From Clostridia bacterium (GTDB taxonomy: Bacteria > Bacillota > Clostridia > TANB77 > CAG-508): a stretch of 64,000 bases of DNA. Made by a program: the position numbers and the translations under genes. The stretch covers positions 62,001 to 126,000 of the forward strand of contig CAAGKN010000026.1 of NCBI GenBank assembly GCA_900770415.1, given 5' to 3'. The notes beneath the pieces were generated by a model. That model was not told where the DNA came from, did not search any database, and saw only the letters and a program-made list of their open reading frames with translations. Within the stretch, counting starts at the first letter, position 1. Every line of letters begins with the position of its first letter. Of the stretch, positions 8,372 through 17,533 are shown piece after piece.

Positions 8372-8394
8372 TTTTTTCTCCTATCTTTAGTATT

Positions 8395-9351
8395 TTATGG
8401 ATATTGGCATTGTCCAACATACGTTTTTGTTGTATCTTCATTACTTGTTGCAACTATAGCAACTTCATTTTTTCCGTCTTTTAAATCAAAACTATAAAAT
8501 AGCTCTTTTTTAGTTGCTTCATATTTAGAATACTTATCATCATAAGTCATAGATTGACCATTTATTGAGAATTCTACTTTTTTAAATCCAAGTTCATGTG
8601 TAATTTTTAAATATAATTTTTCTCCTTCTCTGTATACTTCTATTTCTGGATCTGTAACTCCTTTATATATTTTCTTTAATGTTTCTGTATTTCCGGTTGC
8701 ATCTACAGCTGTTACTATTAATGTATTTGTTCCTTTTTTTGCAGTAACATTTATTTCTATTTTTTTAGGAATTTCTTCTCCTTCTTCTGGTTGAGCTTCT
8801 ACTTTTACAAGATTTTGATCATCTTCGTCTTCCCATTTATATGTTACATACGCAAGTTCTGTTTCATCTGTTATTATTATTTTTGTTTTTTCCTCTTCGT
8901 CTACAACTATTTTTGGTTTTTCTGTATCTTTAGTTCCAATATATGTACCACTTGTTTCAACTACTTGTCCATTTTGGTCTATTACTTTTACTGTTAAGGT
9001 ATTTTCTCCATTTGGTATTTCTATAGCTTCATTATATTCACTGCTTCCATTCAAAGGCTTTTCTGTCTGTTCCTCTGAATTCCAATAATATATTACTTCA
9101 TTTATTCCAGCTTCTGCCTTTGCAGTAATTGCAACTTCATTTTCTAATTGTTCAAGTGTTACTTCTGGTTTTGCTAATTTTGTAATTTTGTTTTTATTAA
9201 TTAATTTATATGAATATATTCCTATAAGAATTGCACCAAAAATTAGAATCGCGATACTAAAAACTTTAACTATTTTCTTTAAATCAGTTGAATTATTTGT
9301 ATATTTTGTTTTCTTTTTATTTGGATCTTCCGTTGATAATATTTGATTCAT
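8395..9351 (-). CDS. Membrane-anchored extracellular protein with Ig-like repeats
   Basis: 318 residues: a 33-residue cytoplasmic tail, one membrane segment (about 34-52) and an extracellular region with three beta-sandwich-like repeats. Repeats share patterns such as VIYYWNSEE / VTYKWEDED and the turn PNGENTLTVKVID / KKGTNTLIVTAVD / KDGKNEVAIVAT, typical of bacterial Ig-like domains that follow a membrane anchor. AAGGAG precedes ATG 9351. I do not recognise a named family; a cell-surface adhesive or stalk role is inference. It is preceded by an AT-rich palindrome at 9431-9446 with a TATAAT at 9423-9428. Confidence 0.75.
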   Translation of the reverse strand: MNQILSTEDPNKKKTKYTNNSTDLKKIVKVFSIAILIFGAILIGIYSYKLINKNKITKLAKPEVTLEQLENEVAITAKAEAGINEVIYYWNSEEQTEKPLNGSSEYNEAIEIPNGENTLTVKVIDQNGQVVETSGTYIGTKDTEKPKIVVDEEEKTKIIITDETELAYVTYKWEDEDDQNLVKVEAQPEEGEEIPKKIEINVTAKKGTNTLIVTAVDATGNTETLKKIYKGVTDPEIEVYREGEKLYLKITHELGFKKVEFSINGQSMTYDDKYSKYEATKKELFYSFDLKDGKNEVAIVATSNEDTTKTYVGQCQYP

Positions 9352-9430
9352 TATATCTTCTCCTTATAACACAAATTATAACATAATAAAATTGTATTTG
9401 TAAATAAATTTAAAAAATTTCCATTATAAT

Positions 9431-9446
9431 ACAAATTGGAATTTGT
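9431..9446 (-). promoter_or_regulatory. Palindrome ACAAATTCCAATTTGT, copy 1
   Basis: Sixteen-base near-perfect palindrome next to a TATAAT (9423-9428), 80 bases upstream of the Ig-like gene. Related copies stand at 38144, 39684 and 54971, all in intergenic DNA upstream of genes, all extended by an A-rich flank. Operator candidate. Confidence 0.5.
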
Positions 9447-9455
9447 TTTTAACAC

Positions 9456-9494
9456 AAAAAGAGATTAGAATTAAATTCTAATCTCTTTTTGTTT
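9456..9494. terminator. Strong terminator after the thioester adhesin gene
   Basis: Perfect stem AAAAAGAGATTAGAATT / AATTCTAATCTCTTTTT with a two-base loop; T-runs on both strands allow termination in either direction. It lies four bases beyond the adhesin stop codon at 9499. Confidence 0.9.
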
Positions 9495-9498
9495 CAAT

Positions 9499-12400
9499 TT
9501 ATGATACTAATACATATTTCTTTATTAAGAATATTCCTCCAGCTATAATTGCAAGCGCTATTATTATTAGTGTAAAGTAGCTCATAAATTGTGCTGCACC
9601 TGTTTCTATTGATAGTATTACTAATGCAAAGTCGTCATCATCTTCTTGTTCTTCTTTGTATGGATTTTCTTTGTTGTTTGGTGTTGAGTCTATATCGTCT
9701 GTGTTGTAATCGTTCGCATCTTCTGATATTTCTGCTATATTTATTTTTTGTCCTAGATTTTTCTCACTGTTTATCCATCTAAATGTTATTTCTAGTTCTT
9801 TTGACTCTCCTGGATTTAATAAGACTGTCTCTAATGCCCTTGTTACTATCTTATCATCTCCTGCTTCAACCCATCCATATTGTTTATTATTTCCATCCTC
9901 TACATGGAATTCCAAACCTTCTGGTATATAATCTGTTACTTCTGTTGCGTATCCTGGAATTTCTCCTTCGTTTGTTACTCTTATTTTGTATACAAACTTA
10001 ACTACAGTTTTCTTTAATTTTTTCTTGTCTAACTCTACTTTTGCTATTGGTTCTGCTGTATCATTATCTCTAATGTCTTCTCCTGTGCTTTCTGTCAATC
10101 CTTGGTTTGGTTTAAATCCAGTATTTGTTGTAGTTGTTTTTCCATCAACAGTTACTACTGATTGTGTTACCCATTTTAATAAACTTAAATCGAAGATTGG
10201 TATACGTACTTTTTCTATGTCTTCATCGTCTTCATCTTGCCATTTATTTGGTGTTGAATCTTCGTCATCTCCACTATCCTCTGTTATTTGTGCTTTATTT
10301 ATTATTATTCTGTCTGGGTTAAAGTCTTCTGGTTCTTTTATTGAAAATACTACTTTTACATCTGCATAGCTTAATGTTTTTGTTTCTGGGTCAAATGCTT
10401 TTATTAATGTCTTTTCCAAATATCTTGTTCTTATCATTGTTGCTTCTTCTACTTTTGTTGTTACTGTATAGTTTTTGCCATTATATTCTACAATATCCTC
10501 TTTAGCTATATCTTTATCTTCTTCTGTCATTTCTCTATACATTGTCCATCCATAAGCCTTATTTATATCGTTTTCTGGTTCATATAATAATCCTTCTGGT
10601 ATATCGTCTGATATTTCATAAGCATATCCGTCTTCTGAACCTTCATTATACACTCTTATTGTGTATTCTACTTCACTTCCATTTTTTACCCATAGTGGAT
10701 CTTTTGGATGATTATATGTTGCTGTATGTTCTTTTATGCCATTTCTGTCATACGTTCCATCTATTAATGTGCTTACATCTGGTACTGGTTCTCTTGATGT
10801 TTCTGGTGCTTCTCCGTCTACTTTTGTTATGAATTTACGAAGTGCTAAATCAAAATATTTTAATTGTAATTGTTCAAAATCATCGTCGTCTTGCTCACCT
10901 GGTGTATATCCATTTTCTTCTTTACCTGGTGTATGTTTATCATCTTCATAAACATTCTTTGGTTCAGAATCTCTGTCATCACCTTTTTGTTCTATTTTAT
11001 TTCCTTGGTCATCATATTCTTCTGTTATTTCTGCAACATTTTTTAGTATTCCTTTATATGTGTTTTCTTTCAAAACTATACATGTTATTTCAACTTCTTG
11101 ATAGAATAATCCATCTTCTTCATCATTTGTACTTTGTTGCCATAAATCTTCATTAGCTTTTTGTGATTTATATGCCTTTATTAATTTTTCTTTTAATGCT
11201 TTTGTTGATATTGCTGCTCTTTCCCCTGTTACTATTTGTATTTGGCTATAATCTGTTGGTACTTCACCAGTTATTGGATCTTTAAAGTCTTCTAGTTTTA
11301 TTTTGTCTTTGTTTATTTCTGATTCATCTTTATAAAATCCGTTTTCTCCAACTAAATTCTTTATTTCAATTCCGTCTGGTAATACTTCTTTTCCTGTTGT
11401 TTCATCTGTTGTTTTTGGTATTGACCAAATGCTGTTATTTGTATAATTAGGTAAGAATCCTAGTCCTTCTGGTAAGTAGTCTGTTATTTCTGTTGCATAT
11501 CCATCTCTTTCGCCTTCATTATATACTCTTATTTTGTATGTAACTATGTCTCCTTTTCTTACTGTTACAGCGTCTTTAGGATGAACGTATTCTGCTGTTG
11601 TTATTTTCTTTCCTGTTGTTGAATCTATTGTATTTAACTTACTTGTATTTATTTTTGGTGTTCTATCTTTTTCATCTTTTAATTCTGTTCCATTTAGTTT
11701 TGTTATAAATTTACGAAGTGATAAGTCAAAAGGTGTTCCTTTTATAATTATTTTCTCAAAATCATCATCATCTTCTTGACCTTTATAATGATATTTAGAA
11801 TCTGTTAAATCATTTTTGTTTTCTTCGTTTCCTTTATATCCTGGTAATGGCTCTAATAAATCTTCTGCTGTTGGCTCAGTGAAGTTTTCTGGTTTAGAAT
11901 CTCTATCTTTAATTTCTTCAAATGCTGTTGAGACAATACCGTTTTTATAATACATTGTAGCAACATTTGTTAAAATTTGATCGTTAACTGATTCTTTTGC
12001 TGTTACTTTAAATTTAATATCTATAGATTCACTATCTAATTTTTCTCCATCAAATGGTTCTAATCTAAATATAAAATGTCCGCCAGTTATTAATTGAATA
12101 GATTTTATTTCATTAATTATCAGTTTATTTCCTTCTATTTCATAAGTATATTTTTTTCCTTCTAATTCCTCTTCTGTATATTCGCCTGGAGCTTTAGCTT
12201 CTATAAACTCTGGATTTGATTCTGCATCAAATTCTAAACCTTTTGGTAAATAATCTGTTATAGAATATACATATCCTTTTGTATCGCCTTCATTATATAC
12301 TGTAAATCTGTATGTTACTATGTCTCCTGTTTTTACTTCAACTGGATATTTTTTATGTTTGTAATCTGCTGTTGTTGCTTCTCCACTTGCTAATTTGCTT

Positions 12401-14544
12401 ATATCTATATCTGGTTCTCTAGAATCTTCTAGTTTTGTACCATTAACTTCTGTTATATATTTTCTTAATGCCAAGTCAAATGTTTTTCCTGGTAAAACTA
12501 AATCTTCATAATCATCGTCGTCTTCTTGATATGTGCTATTATCTATTGGTGGAGTATAATCATCTAGATTTGGTTTTTCTGGTACAGAATCATCATCATC
12601 TCCACTATCTGCTGTTATTGCAGCTATATTTCTTAAATTTTGCTCTACTCCACTTGCTGTTGCTAAAACTTCACATTCTACTTCTAAATCTGCATAATAT
12701 AATCCGCCTTCACCTTTTTCTGCCTTTTGCCAGATTCCTTCTGTAGCTTCTGATGTTTTTGTTTTATCAAATGCTTTTATAGTTGTGTCCTTTAAATAAT
12801 CAGATGTTATTGGTGTTATTTTTGAACCATCTTTTAATGTTATTTGTTTTCCTGTTTTCCATCCATATTTAGTATTTATTGTGCTTCCAGCAACTAGTTT
12901 TAATCCCGCTGGCAAGTAGTCTGTTACTTCTGTTGCTGTTCCATCTACCTGTCCTTCATTATATACTCTTATTTTATATGTAACTATATCTCCAGTTTCT
13001 ACTTTTTGTTTGTCTTTCGGATGTGTATATGTTGCTGTATACTCTACTTCTCCTGTTCTGTCATCTTTAATACCATTTATTAAAGTTGTTGTATCTACTC
13101 TTGGTGTTCTATCTGCAACTTCTATATTTTTTTCTGCACGTTTAATTGCTGTTATAAATTTACGTAGTGCTAAGTCGAATCTTTTTGGCACTTCTGTTGA
13201 TATTTCGTCTTCTGCCTCTGCTTTATCTCTTTTTATTTCGATTACTGCTTGGTCATTTCCTGTAGCATACAAGAAGTTTGCTGTTGCCCTTTTTCCTGTT
13301 TTTGATACTTTTAGTGAAAATTTTGAACAGTCTATATCAACAAATTCCATTGCTGATTTATATAATTTAATATAATATTCATTATTATATGCAACATCTT
13401 CTAATTCAACTTTATTTCCTGCTGAATTTATAACATCAAAAATTTGTATTCTTTTTAATGTATCTTCTGTTTGTTCAAAATAGAAATATTGATTAATAAT
13501 ATTTCCATTTCCATCTTTTAATGCTAATTCAAAATCGTTGTATCTTGTTTCAGTTGTTGTAATTTTAAATGGTCCTATCAAATAATAGTTTTCATAAGGA
13601 TTTATTACTGCCCCTGTACTACTTTTATCTTCTACTCCAAATTTTGTATTTTTATCAAATTTTATATTTACACTATCGCTATTAGTTGTTTCTCTTATTT
13701 GGCTAGCTGGATTTGATCCTTCTTTTAATGCTCCTTCTATAAAATATTGATATATTCTGTTTAAATAGTTTGCTCTTCTTGTTCCAAATACATCATTACT
13801 TTCATTTATAGCTAACAAATTAACTGGTGTTGAATTTGTTTTTGATACTGATTCACTTTTTCCATTTTCGTCATAGTTTGCAAAATACCAAAAAGCTAGC
13901 TGTTGAATTACTTCTAAATCATCATCTGTTATCATACCTTGGTTTACTTTTGCAATTCCTATTTTTGTTAGTAATTCTGTTTTATATTCTTCTGCTTTGT
14001 ATTTTTCTGCACTTACTGGTAAATATGCATTATCTGCTATCCATAACATTGCATTATATATGTTAACATTGTTATATGTTTTCTCATTAAAAGTAATGTT
14101 TTCTGTTCTATCTAAGTTAATATTATATAATTCTTTATATTTGGCAATTACATCATTAGCATTAGATTTCATATCTTCTATCACTGTATATTCTGTTGAG
14201 TTTGCAGAACTATTGTTACCAAATTCCACACTACCAAAGCCTTTTCCTCCTCTTATACAGTAAAAGCTATCTGCGAATTTTTTATATGGAGTTTCTAATT
14301 CTCTTTTATTGTAATCAAATATCTTTACTATTGAATACTTGAAGTCTCGACCATCTTTACTTGCAGCAAATGTATATTCTTCATTGTCTATGTTATTATC
14401 TCCATCATCATCACTATATGGTCTTGTTCTTTGATATGTAAGGTTTCTTTTTGCTTCTGCTGCATATACAGCATTTGAACTTAGTACTGTTGTTAAAATT
14501 AATGCTACTGCTAATGCCATTAATAAAATCTTAATCTTCTTCAT
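9499..14544 (-). CDS. Giant surface protein with thioester domain and five repeats
   Basis: 1681-residue secreted protein. A signal peptide (1-29, ending VYAAEA) is followed by a thioester-type domain: Cys96 in SFYCIRGG and Gln214/215 in VIQQLAFWYF match the Cys and Gln motifs that form an internal thioester in Gram-positive adhesins. Then come five repeats of about 200 residues, each opening with FDLALRKFIT or a variant and containing GDIVTYKIRVYNEG and TDYLPEGL (DUF11/SpaA-like). They are joined by acidic linkers such as QEDDDDFE. The C-terminus has one membrane segment and the tail IKKYVLVS, with no canonical LPxTG, only SIETGA. Expected role: covalent attachment to a host or mucus surface. 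AGAGGAAGG precedes ATG 14544. Confidence 0.85.
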   Translation of the reverse strand: MKKIKILLMALAVALILTTVLSSNAVYAAEAKRNLTYQRTRPYSDDDGDNNIDNEEYTFAASKDGRDFKYSIVKIFDYNKRELETPYKKFADSFYCIRGGKGFGSVEFGNNSSANSTEYTVIEDMKSNANDVIAKYKELYNINLDRTENITFNEKTYNNVNIYNAMLWIADNAYLPVSAEKYKAEEYKTELLTKIGIAKVNQGMITDDDLEVIQQLAFWYFANYDENGKSESVSKTNSTPVNLLAINESNDVFGTRRANYLNRIYQYFIEGALKEGSNPASQIRETTNSDSVNIKFDKNTKFGVEDKSSTGAVINPYENYYLIGPFKITTTETRYNDFELALKDGNGNIINQYFYFEQTEDTLKRIQIFDVINSAGNKVELEDVAYNNEYYIKLYKSAMEFVDIDCSKFSLKVSKTGKRATANFLYATGNDQAVIEIKRDKAEAEDEISTEVPKRFDLALRKFITAIKRAEKNIEVADRTPRVDTTTLINGIKDDRTGEVEYTATYTHPKDKQKVETGDIVTYKIRVYNEGQVDGTATEVTDYLPAGLKLVAGSTINTKYGWKTGKQITLKDGSKITPITSDYLKDTTIKAFDKTKTSEATEGIWQKAEKGEGGLYYADLEVECEVLATASGVEQNLRNIAAITADSGDDDDSVPEKPNLDDYTPPIDNSTYQEDDDDYEDLVLPGKTFDLALRKYITEVNGTKLEDSREPDIDISKLASGEATTADYKHKKYPVEVKTGDIVTYRFTVYNEGDTKGYVYSITDYLPKGLEFDAESNPEFIEAKAPGEYTEEELEGKKYTYEIEGNKLIINEIKSIQLITGGHFIFRLEPFDGEKLDSESIDIKFKVTAKESVNDQILTNVATMYYKNGIVSTAFEEIKDRDSKPENFTEPTAEDLLEPLPGYKGNEENKNDLTDSKYHYKGQEDDDDFEKIIIKGTPFDLSLRKFITKLNGTELKDEKDRTPKINTSKLNTIDSTTGKKITTAEYVHPKDAVTVRKGDIVTYKIRVYNEGERDGYATEITDYLPEGLGFLPNYTNNSIWSIPKTTDETTGKEVLPDGIEIKNLVGENGFYKDESEINKDKIKLEDFKDPITGEVPTDYSQIQIVTGERAAISTKALKEKLIKAYKSQKANEDLWQQSTNDEEDGLFYQEVEITCIVLKENTYKGILKNVAEITEEYDDQGNKIEQKGDDRDSEPKNVYEDDKHTPGKEENGYTPGEQDDDDFEQLQLKYFDLALRKFITKVDGEAPETSREPVPDVSTLIDGTYDRNGIKEHTATYNHPKDPLWVKNGSEVEYTIRVYNEGSEDGYAYEISDDIPEGLLYEPENDINKAYGWTMYREMTEEDKDIAKEDIVEYNGKNYTVTTKVEEATMIRTRYLEKTLIKAFDPETKTLSYADVKVVFSIKEPEDFNPDRIIINKAQITEDSGDDEDSTPNKWQDEDDEDIEKVRIPIFDLSLLKWVTQSVVTVDGKTTTTNTGFKPNQGLTESTGEDIRDNDTAEPIAKVELDKKKLKKTVVKFVYKIRVTNEGEIPGYATEVTDYIPEGLEFHVEDGNNKQYGWVEAGDDKIVTRALETVLLNPGESKELEITFRWINSEKNLGQKINIAEISEDANDYNTDDIDSTPNNKENPYKEEQEDDDDFALVILSIETGAAQFMSYFTLIIIALAIIAGGIFLIKKYVLVS

Positions 14545-14655
14545 AATTTACCTTCCTCTTTATAAAATACTAACTATATATATTATAATTTTTTTTGAAA
14601 TTAAATCAATACCTTTATAAAGTGTAATTTTTTCTACTTAAGAACTGGCTTTTAT

Positions 14656-14790
14656 CGCCTTACGGAAGCTATTTTTAAGGGTTTTGTGTTTTTTTAGTGT
14701 TAAATATTACATTTTTATTACATTTTTTGTGTATTTATTTAATCCAAATGGTTATTTTCCTTTTTTCTTTATTTCCGTAGCTTTTAGGCG
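14656..14790 (-). ncRNA. Possible structured leader RNA of the adhesin gene
   Basis: On the minus strand CGCCT-AAAAGC-TACGGAA (14790-14773) pairs with TTCCGTAAGGCG (14667-14656): 12 base pairs with a six-base bulge, enclosing about 105 bases that include AAACACAAAACCC. It lies 110 bases upstream of the adhesin start, the position of a 5' untranslated region. It does not match the c-di-GMP, purine, cobalamin or T-box consensus that I know. It may equally be transcribed from the plus strand. Confidence 0.4.
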
Positions 14791-15001
14791 TTTTTTTAAC
14801 ATCTATTTATTATAAAATATATTCGAATTTTTTGGCACACCAAAAGCACGCAAATCTAAGGCTACATACTAATTATACAATATTTTCAGTTATTTATCAA
14901 CATATTATGTAAAAAAGATTTTAACAATTATTACTTATTCTCAGTTTAAGTTTCTATAAGCATATTACTTTGAAAAATTTAAAACTAACAAACATTTTCT
15001 A

Positions 15002-15030
15002 TTGACTTTTTTATATAAATTTGCTATTAT
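15002..15030 (+). promoter_or_regulatory. Sigma-A promoter of the tRNA operon
   Basis: TTGACT at 15002-15007, a 17-base spacer, and TATTAT at 15025-15030, ending 18 bases before tRNA-Gly. Close to the vegetative consensus. Confidence 0.85.
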
Positions 15031-15048
15031 AGATATGCTTTAATTTTT

Positions 15049-15124
15049 GCGGGAATAGCTCAGTTGATAGAGCGCTGCCTTGCCAAGGCAGAGGTCGCGG
15101 GTTTGAGCCCCGTTTCCCGCTCCA
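15049..15124 (+). tRNA. tRNA-Gly (anticodon GCC)
   Basis: Cloverleaf is complete: acceptor GCGGGAA / TTCCCGC, D-arm, anticodon stem CTGCC / GGCAG with the normal seven-base loop TTGCCAA (anticodon GCC), T-arm and encoded CCA. It reads GGC and GGT. The loop is not expanded to eight bases, so this gene is not an obvious four-base-codon suppressor for the C-GGA sites in this window. Confidence 0.97.
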
Positions 15125-15210
15125 ATATAAATATCTACTATTTAATTATGAATATCTGTTAAATAACTTGAATATAATTAAGTAGTTCACAATCTAAATT
15201 TTGAATATTC

Positions 15211-15285
15211 GGCGACATAGCCAAGTGGTAAGGCACGAGTCTGCAAAACTCTGATTCCCCGGTTCGAATCCGGGTGTCGCCTCCA
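15211..15285 (+). tRNA. tRNA-Cys (anticodon GCA)
   Basis: Acceptor GGCGACA / TGTCGCC, anticodon loop CTGCAAA (anticodon GCA), T-loop TTCGAAT and encoded CCA. Co-oriented with tRNA-Gly and probably co-transcribed from the promoter at 15002. Confidence 0.97.
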
Positions 15286-15317
15286 AAAAATAAAGACTTT
15301 AAAAGTCTTTATTTTTT
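15286..15317. terminator. Bidirectional terminator between tRNA-Cys and the carboxypeptidase gene
   Basis: AATAAAGACTTT pairs with AAAGTCTTTATT across a short loop, with A-run and T-run on the two sides. It serves the plus-strand tRNA operon and the minus-strand gene ending at 15321. Confidence 0.9.
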
Positions 15318-15320
15318 TGC

Positions 15321-16575
15321 TTATGCAATTAATTGCATATATACATTCTTAAAATCTCCTATTAATTCTATAAAGTAATATCTTGCACTTTTCTTATTTA
15401 CTATATTTTTTGTAATTATATCTATACTGCCCACATTACTATCGCCAATTTGCACCGTGACTTTTCCAATTTTAGCATTTTCTTCTACTGGTGCTTCTAA
15501 ATATTTTAGAGAACTTATATTTATTTTTATATTATCAATCTCTTCTTTTTTTACTGGATATAATTTATATTTAAAGGTATCTAAGCCTATTTTTAGGTTC
15601 TTCTTTTCGCCTTTATTTACAACAATTCTATTAGCATTTATTTTTTTCCATTCTTCAAATTCTTTATTAACTAATTCTTCTAAATCCACTATTTCATAAT
15701 TTTTATATATATACTCTATTAAATTAATAGAATCTTTCGTCCTTATTTTTTTAGTATCGGCTCCTAGTACAACTGTTATAATATTAAATCCATTCCTTGT
15801 TACTGACGTTACTAAACATCTTCCTGCCCCATTTGTAAATCCAGTTTTTATGCCATTTACGCCGTCTAAATATCCAAGCAGTTCATTTGTATTTGTTATT
15901 GTTTTTATATTTCCATTTATATTTACATTATGCACTTTAGTACTTACAACCTTTGCTATTTTTTCAATATTTAAAGCATAATCAGCAATTAAGGCAAGTT
16001 CATATCCAGTTGTATAATGCCCTTCTTGGTCTAAGCCATGTGGAGTTATAAAATGAGTATGTTTTAAATTTAATTCTTGTGCCTTTTTATTCATTAAATC
16101 TGCAAAATTTTCTACACTTCCCGCAGTGCTTACGGCTATTTGGATTGCAGCATCATTTCCGTGAGCAAAGCATTAACCCATATAACAAATCCTCTTTTGT
16201 TATTTTATCACCTGTTTTTAGTCCTAACCTTGACCCCCCTATGCTTGCGGCCTGTTTACAAACTTCTACTTCTTCATTTAAGTTTTTATTGTTTTCTACA
16301 AATACTATTGCTGTCATTATTTTTGTTGTGCTTGCCATTGGAACTTCTTTGTCATAATTTTTGCCATATAATATTGTTTTTGAATTTCTATCAAAAGCAA
16401 TTGCACTTCTTGATAGAATATTTGGTTCTTTTGAAGCATTTGTAGAAACGTTTTCTATTTCTTCCTGTAGCCACACATAATCTGTTTCTTCTTCTATTTC
16501 GTATGCAAATACGCTCGCGTTAAAGCTTGCTAATACAATTATAAAGCCAATTAGTATTCTTTTTATATTATTCAA
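15321..16575 (-). CDS. D-alanyl-D-alanine carboxypeptidase (DacF/PBP5 type), one CGG frameshift site
   Basis: Low-molecular-weight penicillin-binding protein that trims the terminal D-Ala of peptidoglycan stem peptides. The N-terminal frame (TTG 16575, six bases after AGGTG) has a signal peptide and the catalytic SxxK motif STTK. It then reaches a CGG codon at 16159-16161 after TCA and would stop two codons later. Skipping the C gives CSGNDAAIQ, restoring the essential SxN motif SGN, and joins the rest with KTGFTNGAGR (KTG motif) and a C-terminal beta-rich domain. The full product is about 417 residues, normal for the family. The frameshift glycine is inside the active site, so unshifted protein would be inactive. 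Exact paralogue unresolved. Confidence 0.9.
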
Positions 16576-16630
16576 TAAAATCACCTTTTAAATTTTATTA
16601 AATAAAGCATTAAAAATGCATAATTTAGTT

Positions 16631-17382
16631 TTATTTTCCTATAAACATTTGCACATATATCTTTCCATATTTTGGACTTTTTACAACACCTATCCCCGTA
16701 TAATTAAAACTACTATTTAAGATGTTTGCTCTATGACCTTCTGAGTTCATCCATGCATTTACGGCCCCACTATTGCTTGAGTTTCCTGCAATATTTTCTC
16801 CTGCTGTTTTATAGCTTATTCCAAATTTTTTCATCATATCAAATGGCGAACCATAAATTGGTGAAGTGTGAGAAAAGTAACTATTGTCAACCATATCTTG
16901 TGCCTTTATTCTTGCAACATTTTGTACTTCATCATTTATTTTTAATGCAGACAATCCATTTGCAACTCTTTTTGCATTTATCAAATCAAATACCTCTTGT
17001 TCATCAGCTGTTAGTTCACTTTTGGTAGTATTGTTTGCATTTGGCTTTGTTGTGCCAGAATTGTTCCCCGCACTTCCGAGTATTATGATATATTAGTTTA
17101 ATATATTTACTGCTAACTGCTCCAATATAATCATTATCCGTTTGTACAATATACCAATCCCCTATTTTTGCAAATAATCTTATATACTGGTTTTTATATA
17201 CTTTTGTTACTATTCCAAAATTTGTTCCGTGGTCCCTGTCTTACATTTAATGTTGTTGCTGTAACAAATCCTGTTGGCGTGCTTACTGTTTGATAGTTTT
17301 TCATTGCTAAACTGCTTGTAAATATACCTGCTATCAAGAAAAAAATCATTACACATAAAATTAATTTTGACTTTAATTTCAT
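16631..17382 (-). CDS. Secreted SH3b-CAP (YkwD-like) protein, two CGG frameshift sites
   Basis: Three frames join into one 249-residue secreted protein: signal peptide (1-26), a bacterial SH3 domain (TATTLNVRQGPGTNFG...), a Thr/Asn-rich linker, and a CAP domain with TADEQEVFDLINAKR, YFSHTSPIYGS, GENIAG, WMNSEGHRANIL and YTGIGV. CAP proteins of the YkwD type act at the wall or spore surface; the function is not defined. Breaks are at CGG 17227-17229 (after CCA, restoring the RQGPGTNF motif of SH3b) and CGG 17076-17078 (after ACT, giving NTGSAGNN in the linker). Both are C-GGA. A nearby in-frame ACG-GAT containing the same letters is not shifted, so only phase-zero CGG is a site. Confidence 0.88.
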
Positions 17383-17496
17383 AAAAAATCAACTCCCAAT
17401 AATAGTTTTAGCTATTTTTAGGAGTTTATGCAAAAATTTTGCTCTAAAATTATTCAAATTCAATTTTTTTAATTATTGTGTTTCTTAGTTTTGATG

Positions 17497-17505
17497 TGAT
17501 ATAAT
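17497..17505 (+). promoter_or_regulatory. Extended -10 promoter of the J-protein gene
   Basis: TGaTATAAT at 17497-17505 with only a weak -35 (TTGTGT at 17476). The J-protein start is 29 bases downstream. Confidence 0.6.
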
Positions 17506-17533
17506 TTAATATATTACTATTAGGAGTATATAA

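Larger units (their letters stand above)
14545..15048. other. 500-base non-coding region upstream of adhesin and tRNA genes
   Basis: No credible gene on either strand. It contains the leader of the adhesin gene with a long-range stem (14656-14790) and, at its right end, the promoter of the tRNA genes. The remainder is AT-rich with no recognised motif. Confidence 0.6.

Noticed and set aside
9591..14263. Many plus-strand open frames rich in Leu, Ser and Phe opposite the adhesin and other large genes
   Set aside because: They are antisense shadows of minus-strand genes, lack ribosome-binding sites and start at arbitrary codons.
14640..14800. c-di-GMP (GEMM) riboswitch upstream of the adhesin
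   Set aside because: A few motifs such as AAAGCTACGG resemble it, but the GNRA tetraloop receptor arrangement and conserved core are absent.
17130..17145. A further frameshift site at the CGGA inside the CAP gene linker (ACG-GAT)
   Set aside because: The CGG is out of phase; reading Thr-Asp keeps the SH3 domain intact.
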